Numbered from the stretch's first letter, positions 44,626 through 57,147 are shown. The stretch: DNA of 64,000 nucleotides from Lampris incognitus (GCF_029633865.1 NC_079213.1:111976553-112040552); one strand, 5' to 3'. A program made the numbers and translations. Notes: a model not told the origin generated them from the sequence alone.

Positions 44626-44701
44626 ATCGGAACGAACACATGCAGATGTAGGCGGAGGGGAGACGGGGCGGAGGGCAGAGCGCCCCGAGTGGGTGTGTTA
44701 C

Positions 44702-44720
44702 CTTTCTGTCGGACAGGCAT
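44702..44720 (-). CDS. dlg1: dlg1-like exon 1, start codon
   Basis: On the minus strand ATGCCTGTCCGACAGAAAG is followed by donor GTAACA, giving MPVRQK and a phase-1 split codon that joins exon 2 to make Asp (MPVRQKDAQRAL). Mammalian DLG1 begins MPVRKQDTQRAL with the same split. The sequence before the ATG (CCGTCACC) is a good initiation context. The 5' UTR continues upstream (higher coordinates) through GC-rich sequence; the transcription start was not located. The product is a membrane-associated guanylate kinase scaffold (L27, three PDZ, SH3, GK in the complete protein) that organises cell junctions and synapses. Only the N-terminal part is in the window. Confidence 0.9.
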
Positions 44721-44819
44721 GGTGACGGACACACGGCCGCGTCCGTGTCGCTGAGACTCGGTGTGCTGGTCCAGTCCTTACCGAGCGGCTCTTACGGATG
44801 GGTCTGCCCCCGGCAGAGG

Positions 44820-45314
44820 AGCGTGTCTCCCTCTCTCTCCTCCCTCTCTCTCCTCCTCTTCCTCCTCCTCTCCTCGGGAAAGAGGGAGAAGAGAAACAAA
44901 CAGAACTGCGCAAACTTCACCACACCAAGCACGCCATGTCAGCGTGCGCACTCGGTACCCCGCGACGGCTCGCTCGCTCGCTCGCCACCCCCCCCCTCTC
45001 TCTCTCTCTCCCCCCCCCTCTCTCTCCCCCCAGCTCTCTCTCTCTGTCTCCCCCCTCTCTCTCCCCAGTTGTCTCCCTCTCCCTCTCCCCAGTTCTCTCC
45101 CTCTCTCTCTCCAGTTCTCTCTCTCTCCCCAGTTCTCTCCCTCTCTCTCCAGTTCTCTCTCTCTCTCCCCAGTTCTCTCCCTCTCTCTCCAGTTCTCGCT
45201 CTCTCTCTCCCTAGTTCTCTCCCTCTCTCTCTCCAGTTCTCTCTCTCTCTCTCCAGTTCTCTCTCCCTCTCTCTCCAGTTCTCGCTCTCTCTCTCCCTAG
45301 TTCTCTCCCTCTCC

Positions 45315-45355
<41 letters not shown>

Positions 45356-45460
45356 GTTCTCTCCCCAGTTCTCTCTCTCTCTCTCTAGTTCTCTCCCTCT
45401 CTCTCTCTCCAGTTCTCTCTCTCTCTCCCCAGTTCTCTCTCCCCAGTTCTCTCCTGTCGG
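44820..45460. repeat. pyrimidine-rich array upstream of dlg1 start
   Basis: (CT)n and C runs, with a repeated CTCTCTCCAGTTCTCTCC unit from about 45,060 (about 20-bp period). On the dlg1 sense strand it is a 0.6-kb purine tract 100-740 bases upstream of the ATG, in the 5' UTR or promoter region. Confidence 0.93.
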
Positions 45461-45611
45461 TTTTCTATTCTCTTGTTTCTACTCGTCGTTTTGCGTCTCT
45501 CGTTCCCCCATCCGCAGGCAACAGGCCGCCGCGAGACAGCTCCCAAGTAGAACTAGTTTCTTCATCCCGTCTGACTCACACGTCGTCTAACCGGTTCCCG
45601 GACTGCCCCGC

Positions 45612-45663
45612 GAGACGCACGCGCGCACATGCACGCACGCGCATGCGCGCGCGTGCGTCTCGA
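45612..45663. promoter_or_regulatory. alternating purine-pyrimidine tract (Z-DNA-prone)
   Basis: GACGCACGCGCGCACATGCA, then CGCACGCGCATGCGCGCGCG, almost perfectly alternates purine and pyrimidine and is CpG-rich. It lies about 0.9 kb upstream of the dlg1 start codon. A promoter role is inferred only. A similar (CG)n block lies at 48,538-48,556. Confidence 0.45.
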
Positions 45664-46018
45664 ATTCGAGTCTTTCTAAAGCAGGTTTGGAGAGGCTCCT
45701 GCTAAGCAGCTTGTGTGTCTGAGATATTGTCATGTTAAACGGCACATTGTGTTGGTGGGATAAAAGCCCCGGTCTATTCCAGGCCTGCCCCGGTCTGCCG
45801 TGCTGGACCGGAACCTAATCCCCTCCACCGCAGCACATGTGCGGCTCGGAGGCGGCAGGAGCTGATTAGCAGAGGCTGCTGCTCTAGAGGCGCACCGCTG
45901 CTGCTAGCACCACAACACCAGGGTCTCACACAGAATCTGGGCCTCGGTCTGTGGGACCGGTGACAGGAGTTCTGAAACGGATAGCAGGACCTCTTCTGTG
46001 TAACAGTGGGCCCACAAG

Positions 46019-46091
<73 letters not shown>

Positions 46092-47290
46092 CCTGGTGTT
46101 GAAATTCTGATGACCGGTCTCCGCCGACCCGTTCAACCTGCATCCACATCCACACCACAAGGACCGAGTTTACCCGGCTCTTAACCGGGGCACCAGATTC
46201 CTCGAGTGGGTTTTCACTTGACAACACAACCTTTGTGCCCAGCGGTCACTGCCACACTCGCCCTCCCACTTTACAACAAGGTGGAGGGGCTAAAGGTCAG
46301 CTTTCCGCGGATAAGACTGTCGGCTAAGTGGCATAAATGCTAAGGCGTCGTGTTGAAATGTGACCTGCGGCCACGTACGAACCGGGCCTGGCTTACCTGC
46401 CACAGACCGCCGGTGGGTTTTACCCGTCGCCTGTGAGGCCGAGGGGCCAGGAAATAACCTACCTGGGACCAGAGGGACGACTAGATCGCACAACTGTTAA
46501 CAACAATGTGTGGAGGCAGACGAGAACCTTCGCTCCGTGTGCACGAGCCATCACATGACACAAGTGCTGGCATGTCATGTCATGTCATGTCATGTCATGT
46601 CATGTCATGTCATGATGGGGCCACAATGCACTTTCGTTAGAATGAAGCACTAAAGCCCGCCACGCCACGCTGAGCGGCGTTGCCTTCTTCAAATCCTCCA
46701 TCGTCCCGGGGGGTGGGGGGGCAGAATTTGGCTGTAGGTGGCAAAATTACCCCAACGCTGTGGTAAGGGCGGGGCTAAGTGCCTTCCCTGACCACCGCTG
46801 CATGCCTGCCTAGAGGAGGGCTCCCTCCGCTGATCCGCTTCCTGATGTTTCTCCCATTTTATTTTCAAATCCCTGAACAGATTTAGTTTTTATTTTTGGG
46901 GTTTTCCTCATTGGAGGTGAAGGGTTTAAAGATAGGGGGCGCTGTACACCGTCGTTTACCGAGAATGCTATCGGAATGTGATGCAAATGCAATGCCTTCT
47001 GGGACTGCAGCCGTCATTAAAGGCTATGCAAATGAACCTGAATTGACTGCGGCTGTATTTGATTATCTCGTTTCCTTCGCTGCAGTAGAAATAAAGTAGA
47101 AACAATCGAGTACCGCAACATTTGCCTGCCGAACCCTCCGGGTCGGTCCGTCGCTTCAGCGTTTCAGCGCAACAGCCGATCGGGACGATGCCTCTTATAG
47201 GCGCGTGACCAGTGAAACACCTTCCTCATTGGCAGATGCGCCGCCACGTGTCTCACCAAGGCTCGCTCTCCCCTTCCCATGCGGACACCG
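45664..47290. other. no gene; (CA)n and (ATGTC)n
   Basis: (CA)n at 46,022-46,090 and a TGTCA pentanucleotide run at 46,569-46,614. A possible tRNA-like dispersed repeat near 46,310-46,460 was too weak to call. Confidence 0.5.
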
Positions 47291-47309
47291 GAAGGAGCTT
47301 TGTGCGAGA

Positions 47310-48172
47310 CTTGGTTCCGCATTTGGCCCGGCTGAGTGTTTTGACTTGGTTCCGTATTTGGCCCGGCTGAGTGTTTTGACTTGGTGACTTGGTTCTGCAT
47401 TTGGCCCGGCTGAGTGTTTTGACTTGGTGACTTGGTTCCGTATTTGGCCCGGCTGAGTTTTTTGACTTGGTGACTTGGTTCTGCATTTGGCCCGGCTGAG
47501 TGTTTTGACTTGGTTCTGCATTTGGCCCGGCTGAGTGTTTTGACTTGGTTCCGTATTTGGCCCGGCTGAGTGTTTTGACTTGGTTCCGTATTTGGCCCGG
47601 CTGAGTGTTTTGACTTGGTGACTTGGTTCTGCATTTGGCCCGGCTGAGTGTTTTGACTTGGTCCCGTATTTGGCCCGGCTGAGTGTTTTGACTTGATTCC
47701 GTATTTGGCCCGGCTGAGTGTTTTGACTTGGTGACTTGGTTCCGCATTTGGCCCGGCTGAGTGTTTTGACTTGGTGACTTGGTTCTGCATTTGGCCTGGC
47801 TGAGTGTCTTGACTTGGTTCTGCATTTGGCCCGGCTGAATGTTTTGACTTGGTGACCTCGTTCTGCATTTGGCCCGGCTGAGTGTTTTGACTTGGTTCCG
47901 CATTTGGCCCGGCTGAGTGTTTTGACTTGGTGACTTGGTTCTGCATTTGGCCCGGCTGAGTGTTTTGACTTGGTGACTTGGTTCTGCATTTGGCCCGGCT
48001 GAGTGTTTTGACTTGGTGACTTGGTTCTGCATTTGGCCCGGCTGAGTGTTTTGACTTGGTTCTGCATTTGGCCCGGCTGAATGTTTTGACTTGGTGACTT
48101 CGTTCTGCATTTGGCCCGGCTGAGTGTTTTGACTTGGTTCCGCATTTGGTCCGGCTGAGTGTTTCGGCTGTA
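47310..48172. repeat. 35/43-bp minisatellite, about 22 copies
   Basis: Units are GGTTCTGCATTTGGCCCGGC plus TGAGTGTTTTGACTT, and a longer form with an extra GGTGACTT. Short and long units alternate irregularly. Between it and 49,040 lie CpG-rich sequence, (CA)n at 48,577, pyrimidine runs near 48,670-48,775 and GT-rich patches. Confidence 0.96.
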
Positions 48173-49040
48173 GTTTGAAGGCCCGTGACACCTTAGCCCG
48201 TGTTTGGGGTCAGAGGTGAAGTATGTCGTGACCGCAGTGACTGCAGACAGAACGCTCAGCAGGGTGAGGCAATATAGGGGACCCCCCCCGGGACCCCCCA
48301 ATCACATCCGACCTTCATTTGTCTGCTCCACCTTGCAGCATCGAGACCGGAAGGGGGGCGAGCTAAAGATCAAGATGGACCCCGGAGAGAAAACCAGATT
48401 CACACGAATGTAAACCGGGGGCGCGTCACGCAACGTCCGCGTGTCGGCCGGCAGACAGGAAGCTGCTGTATCTTCCGTTAGCTCGCCGAACACTTCCGCC
48501 CACGCTGGTCTGCCTACGCACATAGTTGGCGTGCTCGCACGCGCGCGCGCGCGCACAAAGCATTAGTTGAATACAGGTCACACACACACACACACACACG
48601 TTGTCTCTGTTGTTGTTATTGATCCGGTGACAACAGCATATTGACTCGTTTAGTGACTGTATAAAACCTCTCTCTCTCCCCCCCTTCCCCTCCCCCCTCT
48701 CTCTGTCTCTCCCCCAGTCCGTCCTTCTGTCACTCGCTCACAAACCCTTTCTCTTTCTCTTTCTCTCTCTCACACACACTGGGTGCTATTATGTGCGTTT
48801 GTGTGTGTGTGTGTGTGTGGGGTTAAGGATACTTGTGTATGTGTTAGTCAGAGCACAAAGCTATTTGTTGTGTTCGTCTTTCAAAGTGGGAGAGGAAAGA
48901 CAAAGAATATCACTCTGCTTCCGTCTGCTGTGTGTGTGTGTGTGTGTGTGTCAGTGAGGGAATGTGTGTGAGAGAACGTCTGTGTTTGTGTGCATCTTTA
49001 TGTGCATTGCCCTCCATTGTTAATAGTCCTGTGTATCCAG

Positions 49041-51059
49041 TAAGCGGGCTGGTGATCTGCAGGCCTGGCGTGGGGTCCGGTGGGGAGCTTGGCAGAGCAT
49101 GGCACAGTGAGCGGGCTGGTGGTCTGCAGGCCTGGTGTGAGGAGCATGGCAGAGCATGGCACAGTGAGGGGGCTGGTGGTCTGCAGGCCTGGTGTGAGGA
49201 GCATGGCAGGGCATGGCACAGTGAGCGGGCTGGTGGTCTGCAGGCCTGGTGTGAGGAGCCCGGCAGGGCATGGCACAGTGAGCGGGCTGGTGGTCTGCAG
49301 GCCTGGTGTGAGGAGCATGGCAGAGCATGGCACAGTGAGGGGGCTGGTGGTCTGCAGGCCTGGTGTGAGGAGCATGGCAGGGCATGGCACAGTGAGCGGG
49401 CTGGTGGTCTGCAGGCCTGGTGTGAGGAGCACGGCAGGGCATGGCACAGTGAGCGGGCTGGTGGTCTGCAGGCCTGGTGTGAGGAGCCCGGCAGGGCATG
49501 GCACAGTGAGCGGGCTGGTGGTCTGCAGGCCTGGTGTGAGGAGCATGGCAGAGCATGGCACAGTGAGCGGGCTGGTGGTCTGTGGGCCTGGTGTGAGGAG
49601 CATGGCAGGGCATGGCACAGTGAGCGGGCTGGTGGTCTGCGGGCCTGGCATGAGGAGCATGGCAGGGCATGGCACAGTTAGCGGGCTGGTGGTCTGTGGG
49701 CCTGGTGTGAGGAGCACGGCAGGGCATGGCACAGTGAGCGGGCTGGTGGTCTGCAGGCCTGGTGTGAGGAGCCCGGCAGGGCATGGCACAGTGAGCGGGC
49801 TGGTGGTCTGCAGGCCTGGCATGAGCAGCATGGCAGGGCATGGCACAGTGAGCGGGCTGGTGGTCTGTGGGCCTGGTGTGAGGAGCACGGCAGGGCATGG
49901 CACAGTGAGCGGGCTGGTGGTCTGCAGGCCTGGTGTGAGGAGCATGGCAGAGCATGGCACAGTGAGCGGGCTGGTGGTCTGCAGGCCTGGTGTGAGGAGC
50001 CCGGCAGGGCATGGCACAGTGAGCGGGCTGGTGGTCTGCGGGCCTGGTGTGAGGAGCACGGCAGGACACGGCACAGTGAGCGGGCTGGTGGTCTGCAGGC
50101 CTGGTGTGAGGAGCATGGCAGAGCATGGCACAGTGAGCGGGCTGGTGGTCTGCAGGCCTGGTGTGAGGAGCATGGCAGAGCATGGCACAGTGAGCGGGCT
50201 GGTGGTCTGCGGGCCTGGTGTGAGGAGCATGGCAGGGCATGGCACAGTGAGCGGGCTGGTGATCTGCGGGCCTGGCACGGGGAGCATGGCAGAGCATGGC
50301 ACAGTGAGCGGGCTGGTGGTCTGCAGGCCTGGTGTGAGGAGCCCGGCAGGGATATGGCACAGTGAGCGGGCTGGTGGTCTGCAGGCCTGGTGTGAGGAGC
50401 CCGGCAGGGCATGGCACAGTGAGCGGGCTGGTGGTCTGCAGGCCTGGTGTGAGGAGCCCGGCAGGGATATGGCACAGTGAGCGGGCTGGTGGTCTGCAGG
50501 CCTGGTGTGAGGAGCATGGCAGGGCATGGCCCAGTGAGCGGGCTGGTGGTCTGCAGGCCTGGCGTCAGGAGCATGGCAGGGCATGGCACAGTGAGCGGGC
50601 TGGTGGTCTGCGGGCCTGGTGTGAGGAGCCCGGCAGGGCATGGCACAGTGAGCGGGCTGGTGGTCTGCAGGCCTGGCATGAGGAGCATGGCAGGGCATGG
50701 CACAGTGAGCGGGCTGGTGATCTGCAGGCCTGGCATGGGGTCCGGTGGGGAGCACGGCAGGGCATGGCCCAGTGAGCGGGCCGGTGGTCTGCGGGCCTGG
50801 TGTGAGGAGCATGGCAGAGCATGGCACAGTGAGCGGGCTGGTGGTCTGCGGGCCTGGTGTGAGGAGCCCGGCAGGGCATGGCACAGTGAGCGGGCTGGTG
50901 GTCTGCGGGCCTGGTGTGAGGAGCACGGCAGGGCATGGCACAGTGAGCGGGCTGGTGATCTGCGGGCCTGGTGTGAGGAGCACGGCAGGGCATGGCACAG
51001 TGAGCGGGCCGGTGGTCTGTGGGCCTGGTGTGAGGAGCACGGCAGGGCATGGCACAGGG
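49041..51059. repeat. 57-bp minisatellite, about 35 copies, 2 kb
   Basis: The unit is GAGCGGGCTGGTGGTCTGCA plus GGCCTGGTGTGAGGAGCATG and GCAGGGCATGGCACAGT, very uniform. Two units (at 49,060 and 50,735) have an inserted GGGTCCGGTGGGGAGC block, marking a duplicated variant near both ends. 57 is divisible by three, giving artefactual frames up to about 700 codons. Confidence 0.97.
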
Positions 51060-51450
51060 CTCCACACCATCAGCAGTGAGGGAAAACCAGGCAGAAAAAG
51101 CAGCTGGCTCATGATACTCGTCTTTACTCAACACTTGGTAGTGATGTACATGGATGACACTGCTGTTAAGAAGGGTGAAAACTGGCAAGTGAAAGCAAAT
51201 CTGTAATTTAAAGCAGGGCAGAGGGAGCAGAAGTAGGACAAGAACAAGAAAATCCTGGAATAACCATATCTTTGTTCTATATGTTGACTACGTGACCCGT
51301 TTAGTCGACATGTTCCTATGTATGATGGGCTTTACAGACGAGTAAAACTTCACTCCGTAAAATGCCGACGGCAAGGATCACATCCGCCTGAACAAACTGA
51401 ATCCTATGCAAATATAATATGGGACTTTTTCAAAATACTGTTGGGTAACG
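51060..51450. other. no gene recognised
   Basis: Unique-looking sequence between the 57-bp array and the RTE insertion. Nothing supported. Confidence 0.4.
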
Positions 51451-51458
51451 CAGATATT

Positions 51459-54017
51459 CATTCATTCATTCTTTCATTCATCTTCAGCCACTTCTCTGGG
51501 GTCGGGTCGCAGTGGCAGCAAGCTAAGTAGAGCACTCCACACATCGCTCTCCCCAGCAAGGCCCTCCAGCTCCTCCTGGGGGATCCCAAGGCGTTCCCGG
51601 GCCAGATTGGACATGTAGTCCCTCCAGCGAGTTTTGGGTCTACCCTGGGGTCTCCTCCCAGTTGGCTGTGCCCGGTAAACCTCCAAAGGAAGGCGCCCAG
51701 GAGGCATCCTAATCAGATGCCCAAATCACCTCAACTGGCTCCTTTTGATGCGACGGAGCAGCGGCTCTACTCCGAGCTCCCTCCGGATGTCTGAGCTCTT
51801 TACCCTATCTCTAAGGCTGAGCCCAGACACCCTACTGAGGAAACTCATTTCAGCCGCTTGTATCGGCAATCTCACCCTTTCGGTCACTACCCAAAGCTCA
51901 TGACCATAGGTGAGGGTTGGAACGAAGATTGACTGGTAAATTGAGAGCTTTGCCTTCCAGCTCAGCTCCCTCTTCACCACAACGGTCCTTTACAACGTCC
52001 GCATTACTGCTGATGCTGCACCAATCCACCTGTCAATCTCCCGCTCCATCCTACCCTCACTCATGAACAAGACCCCGAAATACTTGAACTCCTTCACTTG
52101 AGGCAACAACTCATCCCCAACCCAGAGGGAGCAATCCACCATTTTCCAGTAGAGAACCATGGTCTCAGACTTGGAGGTGCTGACTCTCATCCCGGCCATT
52201 TCACACTCAGCTGCAAACTTCCCCAGTGCTCGCTGGAGGTCACGTTCTGATGAAGCCAACAAAACCACATCATCTGCAAAGAGCAGAGATACAATTCTGA
52301 GGCTCCCAAAACAGACACACTCCTCACCTTGGCTGCGCCCTGAGATCCTGTCCATGAATATCACAAACAGAATTGGAGACAAGGGACAACCTTGGCGGAG
52401 TCCGACACCCACCGAAAACGTGTTTGACTTTGTACTGAGAATGCAGACACAGCTCTCACTTTGGTTATAAAAGGACAGAATGGCTTGTAGCAACTGCCCC
52501 AGTACCCCATACTCCCGCAGTACCCCCCACGGAGTGCCCTGGGGTACACGGTCGTAAGCCTTCTCCAAGTCCACCAAACACACGTAAACTGGCTGGTCAA
52601 ACTCCCATGTCCCCTGCAGCACTTCCGCAAGGGTAGAGTTGGTCCATTGTTCCTCCTCGATCTGAGGTTCGACAATCAGTCGGAGCCTCCTTTCCAGCAC
52701 CCTAGAGTAGACATTTCTAGGGAGGCTGTGCAATGTGATGCCCCGATAATTGGAGCACACCCCTCGGTCCCCCTTTTTAAATATGGGAACCACCACCCCA
52801 GTCTGCCACTCCACAGGTACTGTTCCCAACCTCCACGTGACAATGAAGAGGCGTGTCAGCCAAGACAGCCCAACAATGTTCAGAGCCTTCAGCATCTCAG
52901 GGTGAATCTCATCCACACACGGCGCCTTGCCACCGAGGAGCTTCTTAACTACCTCAGAGACCTCTGCCAGGGATATGGGTGGGGCTTCCCCTGAGACTTC
53001 AGACTCTACCTCCTCCACTGAGGATGTGTTAGCTGGGTTCAGGAGCTCCTCTAAGTGGTCTTTCCACCACTCGACAACAACCCCAATCCGGGTCAACAGT
53101 TCCCTTCCCCAGCTGAACACAGCCTGAGTCAAGCCCTGCTTCCCTTTCCTGAGTCGCCAGATGGTTGGCCAGAACTTCCTTGAGGCCAACCGAAAGTCCT
53201 CCTCCATAGCCTCGCCAAACTCTTCCCACACTTCCCACTCTTCCGCAACCGCCAAAGCCACAGCCCTTCTGGCCTCCCGGAACCTGTCTGCTGCTTCAGG
53301 AGACCCCTGGGTCAACCAAGCCTGAAAGGCTTCCTTCTTCAGCCTGACGGCTTCCCTTACTGTTGGTGTCCACCAGTGGGTTCTTAGGTTGCCACATCGA
53401 CAGGCACCGATGACCTTATGACCACAGCTCCTGGCCGCTGCATCTGCAATAGAGGCTTTGAACATGGCCCATTCAGACTCCATGTCCCCAGCCTCCCTCG
53501 GGATACACGAGACATCTTCCGGAGGTGGGAGTTGAAGACCTCATGGACAGGGGGGCCTCTGCCAGATGTTCCCAGTTCACCTTCACTACATGTTTGGGTT
53601 TGCCAGGTCTGTCCGGCAGCCTTCCCCACCATCTAATCCAACTCACCACCAGTTGGTGATCAGTTGACAGCTCTGCTCCTCTCTTCACCCAAGTGTCCAA
53701 AACATACAGCCGCAGATCTGATGGTACGACCACAAAGTCTATCATCGATCTTCGGCCTAAGATGTTCTGGTACTAAGTACACTTATGAACTATCTTATGT
53801 TCGAACGTGCTGTTTGTTATGGCCAATCCATGACTCGCACAGAGGTCCAATAACAAGGCGCGCTCGCGTTCAGATCGGGGAGGCCGTTCCTCCCAATCAC
53901 GCCAGGTTTCTTCATCATTGCCCATGTGAGTGTTGAAATGCCCCAGCAGAACTATAGACTCCCGAGGCGGAGCCCTATCCAGGACACCACCCAGAGACTC
54001 CAAGAAGGCCAGATACT
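51459..54017 (-). mobile_element. Rex3-like RTE LINE, 5'-truncated, with target duplication
   Basis: Minus-strand element with a 3' GATGAATGAATGAATG-type short repeat, as in RTE/Rex3 elements, and CAGATATT flanking both sides (51,451-51,458 and 54,018-54,025). The 5' end starts in the endonuclease ([17 protein letters not shown], then [18 protein letters not shown], where the usual G-D-F-N is G-H-F-N). Confidence 0.92.
51474..54015 (-). pseudogene. RTE endonuclease/reverse transcriptase, broken
   Basis: Order on the minus strand: endonuclease pieces (54,015-53,473, frameshifted; SMIDFVVV-like motif near 53,740 and ELSTDHQLVVSWIRW); a 497-codon open RT stretch (53,483-51,990); then C-terminal pieces (51,980-51,726 LSIYQSIFVPTLTYGHELWV; 51,707-51,474 MPPGRLPLEVYRAQPTGRRP). 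Within the RT stretch are KKGDRGVCSNYRGITL near residue 236, LRQGCPLSP near 362 and LLFADDVVLL with the catalytic FADD at 402-405 intact. The conserved C-G-F-R-P-G segment before T-L-D-Q is missing. RT core is well preserved, but shifts and the 5' cut make it non-autonomous. Confidence 0.9.
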
Positions 54018-54669
54018 CAGATATTGGTTTGAAAAAATGATTTAAAAAAAAAACTTTTTTTTTCTTCTGCAAACTATTTTGGAAACGAATCTCTCAGCTA
54101 CACGGCAGTTAAAATGGTGAAGGTGTTTATCCAGATGAGCCAGACAGGAACTTATCCTCACTAAAATTTGTGAATTGGGATGAAACGAGATTGAAATGCG
54201 AATGAACAATTAGCAATATTTTGATGTTAGTTAATATTACTTCTCAGACTATATGATATGTTCAGTGATGTGCAAATGAAAATGCAACGCTGTCCTGATA
54301 GACAGAGACGGCAGACAGAGGAGGCTCGCTTTAGAAGAAGAGGAAAGCAAGATGTTATGTGGTTGGACCGCTGGGTTATTATATATAAATTATCACCACA
54401 CATGAATGAGCTTCAGGTCAATACAGTGGTAACGCCCCAATTGTCATCAATCAATGATTAATCCAATAATGCAAAGTGGAGCACTGTATGCAATACTGGG
54501 CAGGATGCATTATACTTACCATCATAGATATTTATATTTCACTATATAAAAATGCATGATTTCTTCAGGCATGACTTCCAGTACAGCTAGAGACCTTTTC
54601 CTGTCCTGTCCAGTAGATGAATCTGCAGACCTTTCTATCGATTTCTATTGATGGTCCTCACTGTCATCT

Positions 54670-55060
54670 ACATGGGGGATAAAGTTGTCAACGCTGATGG
54701 AAGCGTGGGTATGCACACAAGACAAATGGGCAAAGAGACAAAGGGAGCACCTGCTGAAATAATATAGCAAGATGGCTTCTGGTCCGCGCTTAATCCAGAC
54801 ACAATCAGGTTAAAATTAGAAACATCAACTAGCCAACTGATCTGACAAAGCTCCGTGAAGAAGATGACTCCATATCCCCAGCCAATCCATTTTACCATGG
54901 GAATCAGGGCATGGCCAGACACGGATGACAGCAGAGCACCCACTGCCTCCTGCAGACCAGAGGGCAGAAGAGCACTACGGGAACCAGGAACAGGTGCTCT
55001 GGGACGCCTGGCCTTACTGAGGCATGATCTGCATGACAGATTAAAGAAAAAAAGGAAAAA
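54670..55060 (-). other. unidentified open frame
   Basis: A minus-strand open stretch of about 130 codons begins after an acceptor-like TCTGTCATGCAG and reads RSCLSKARRPRAPVPGSRSA, then VKWIGWGYGVIFFTELC and SAGAPFVSLPICLVCIPTLP, ending in TAG at 54,668. It is hydrophobic in the second half. I do not recognise the family. It could be a 3' exon, a retroelement remnant or chance. It lies between the RTE and the (GATA)n array. Bases 54,026-54,670 hold nothing recognisable. Confidence 0.25.
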
Positions 55061-55167
55061 AAACAAGAGTGCACATACTAGTTTAAAACAAAAGTTGTTT
55101 TTATTGTTAACAATTATATGAGGGCCAAGAGTGTGAGGAAATTGCTATAAAGAGGATATATGTATAG

Positions 55168-55357
55168 AGGAGAGAGACAGACAGACAGACAGATAGACAG
55201 ATAGATATAGAGACAGACGGAGATAGACAGACAGATGGATGGATAGATAGATAGATAGATAGATCGATAGATAGATAGATAGACAGACAGACAGAAAGAC
55301 AGACACAGATACATATAGATAGATAGATAAACGACACACAGAGACGGACAGATAGAC

Positions 55358-55420
<63 letters not shown>

Positions 55421-55429
55421 CAGATAGAG

Positions 55430-55480
<51 letters not shown>

Positions 55481-55493
55481 CAGATAGATAGAG

Positions 55494-55525
<32 letters not shown>

Positions 55526-55575
55526 ATAGATAGAGAGATAGATAGATAGATAGATAGAGAGATAGACAGATAGAC

Positions 55576-55626
<51 letters not shown>
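55168..55626. repeat. (GATA)n array with (GACA)n
   Basis: About 450 bases of GATA with GACA clusters at the low-coordinate side and GAGA interruptions. GATA/GACA arrays are the Bkm-type satellite described in vertebrates. Confidence 0.97.
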
Positions 55627-56590
55627 AAGAAGAATGCAAAAAGAACCTAGTGCACCAGAAGGAGCCCAGTATACCAATAGTGACATTTTTTATTATTTGT
55701 ACAATAGAGACTTTAGTACATTATTCAAAACACCTCTTATATACTGAAAAATGGTATGTCCCAAAGCCCAAAATGGCTCCAGTATAATCGCTGCACAGCA
55801 TTTTTTCAATTTTATACATATATTATTTTTGTAAAAACTGTATCTTAAATAGTATGTACAGATAGCGTTTGCAAAATGCATTCTAAACACGTGATATAGT
55901 CTATATACTTCAGCAATTACATTTCTCTGCATTAATACTCAACTTAAAACTGGAAGGATTTCAACTGGCATGTGCAAACAAACAAAGAAATAAATAGTTT
56001 TGTTAAATCATCACTTAAATCTGCCCGACTTAATAACTCAACAGCAGTTCTCTCTTCGGAGGTCAAAGTACGCTTGTCACACAACAGAAGAAGCAGCATT
56101 CAAGTTGGGTAGAGGTGTCGGTACTGCAGAAAGCATGAGTACATTCACAATCAACATGAGTCAGTCTGAACTGCGTCTCACCCACCGCTATGTACAGTAA
56201 CACACCCTCCTCGCAACGGGTTCGGCTCCTTATGTAGTTTAAACACATAGAAAATGACCAATTTCATAGTCGTATACATATATTTATATATGTATATATA
56301 ATGTATATTTGTATAGCACAAATTCACAATTACAGTAGAAATGCATTTATACAGTTTCGGATAGTACATGAGTAGGTCTCCAAATCGTACTGTGCGTACT
56401 CTCATCCGTAACGCTGATATAAGTGTCCTTATAAAATATCACATTTTTTTGAGCAAAGCTAAGGTATATCAATATATTTAGAAAGAATTACCTGAAACAT
56501 TTAGTAAAAAATAATTATATTATCAAACCTTTTTTTTTTCCTCTGTTCTCCTCACAATATCTTTGATATTTCAAACTCTAAATAGGAGGT

Positions 56591-56616
56591 GGGAGGGGAG
56601 GGGAGGGGAGGGGGGG
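56591..56616 (+). other. G-quadruplex-type G runs
   Basis: Five runs of three to six G separated by single A (GGGAGGGGAGGGGAGGGG and onward). It meets the usual four-run rule with one-base loops. It is on the strand opposite to the LAP transcript. Confidence 0.8.
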
Positions 56617-57147
56617 CTGTGGTGAGGTTGAATCTCTCTCAGCCACAGGACTACGGGGCTCCTCGAACCCGCACCGTACGGCGTACCTTACTGGTGTAAC
56701 TGGTTTTCAAAGTGGCCGCAGGATGACACCGAGGTGTCAGGTCAGGACGACTGGGGACGCCGTTTTGCTGCGAACAAAACTCGCCACCGCCCAGAACCAG
56801 CGAAACGAACAGCTTTTAACCCGGGGACCGCTGCTGCTCTTGTCGACTTCGATGCGACTTTTAGGCCTAAAATGGTAAAGGTTTTGATGTCGCTGATAGC
56901 ACACTGTCGCTGATAATACCCGTTATGCCCCCTCCGGCGGCCTCCTTTACATGCACTTGTGCCCGCATTACGTCCGCATTGCTCATATTGTGCCTGGCTG
57001 TTGTCTGGATGGCGTAAAATCGCAATCACAATGGCTGAGAAGATCACCGTGGGCAGGAGGGTGGGATAACTACGGGGGCAAAGCTTCTTTCTGTGTAAAC
57101 AGACAGGAATGGATTGGTTCAGTAATCAGGAAACTTGGGGTGCTTAA

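Noticed and set aside
48998..51112. 704-codon minus-strand open frame
   Set aside because: Product of the 57-bp minisatellite; frames are open on both strands and the peptide is only repeat translation.
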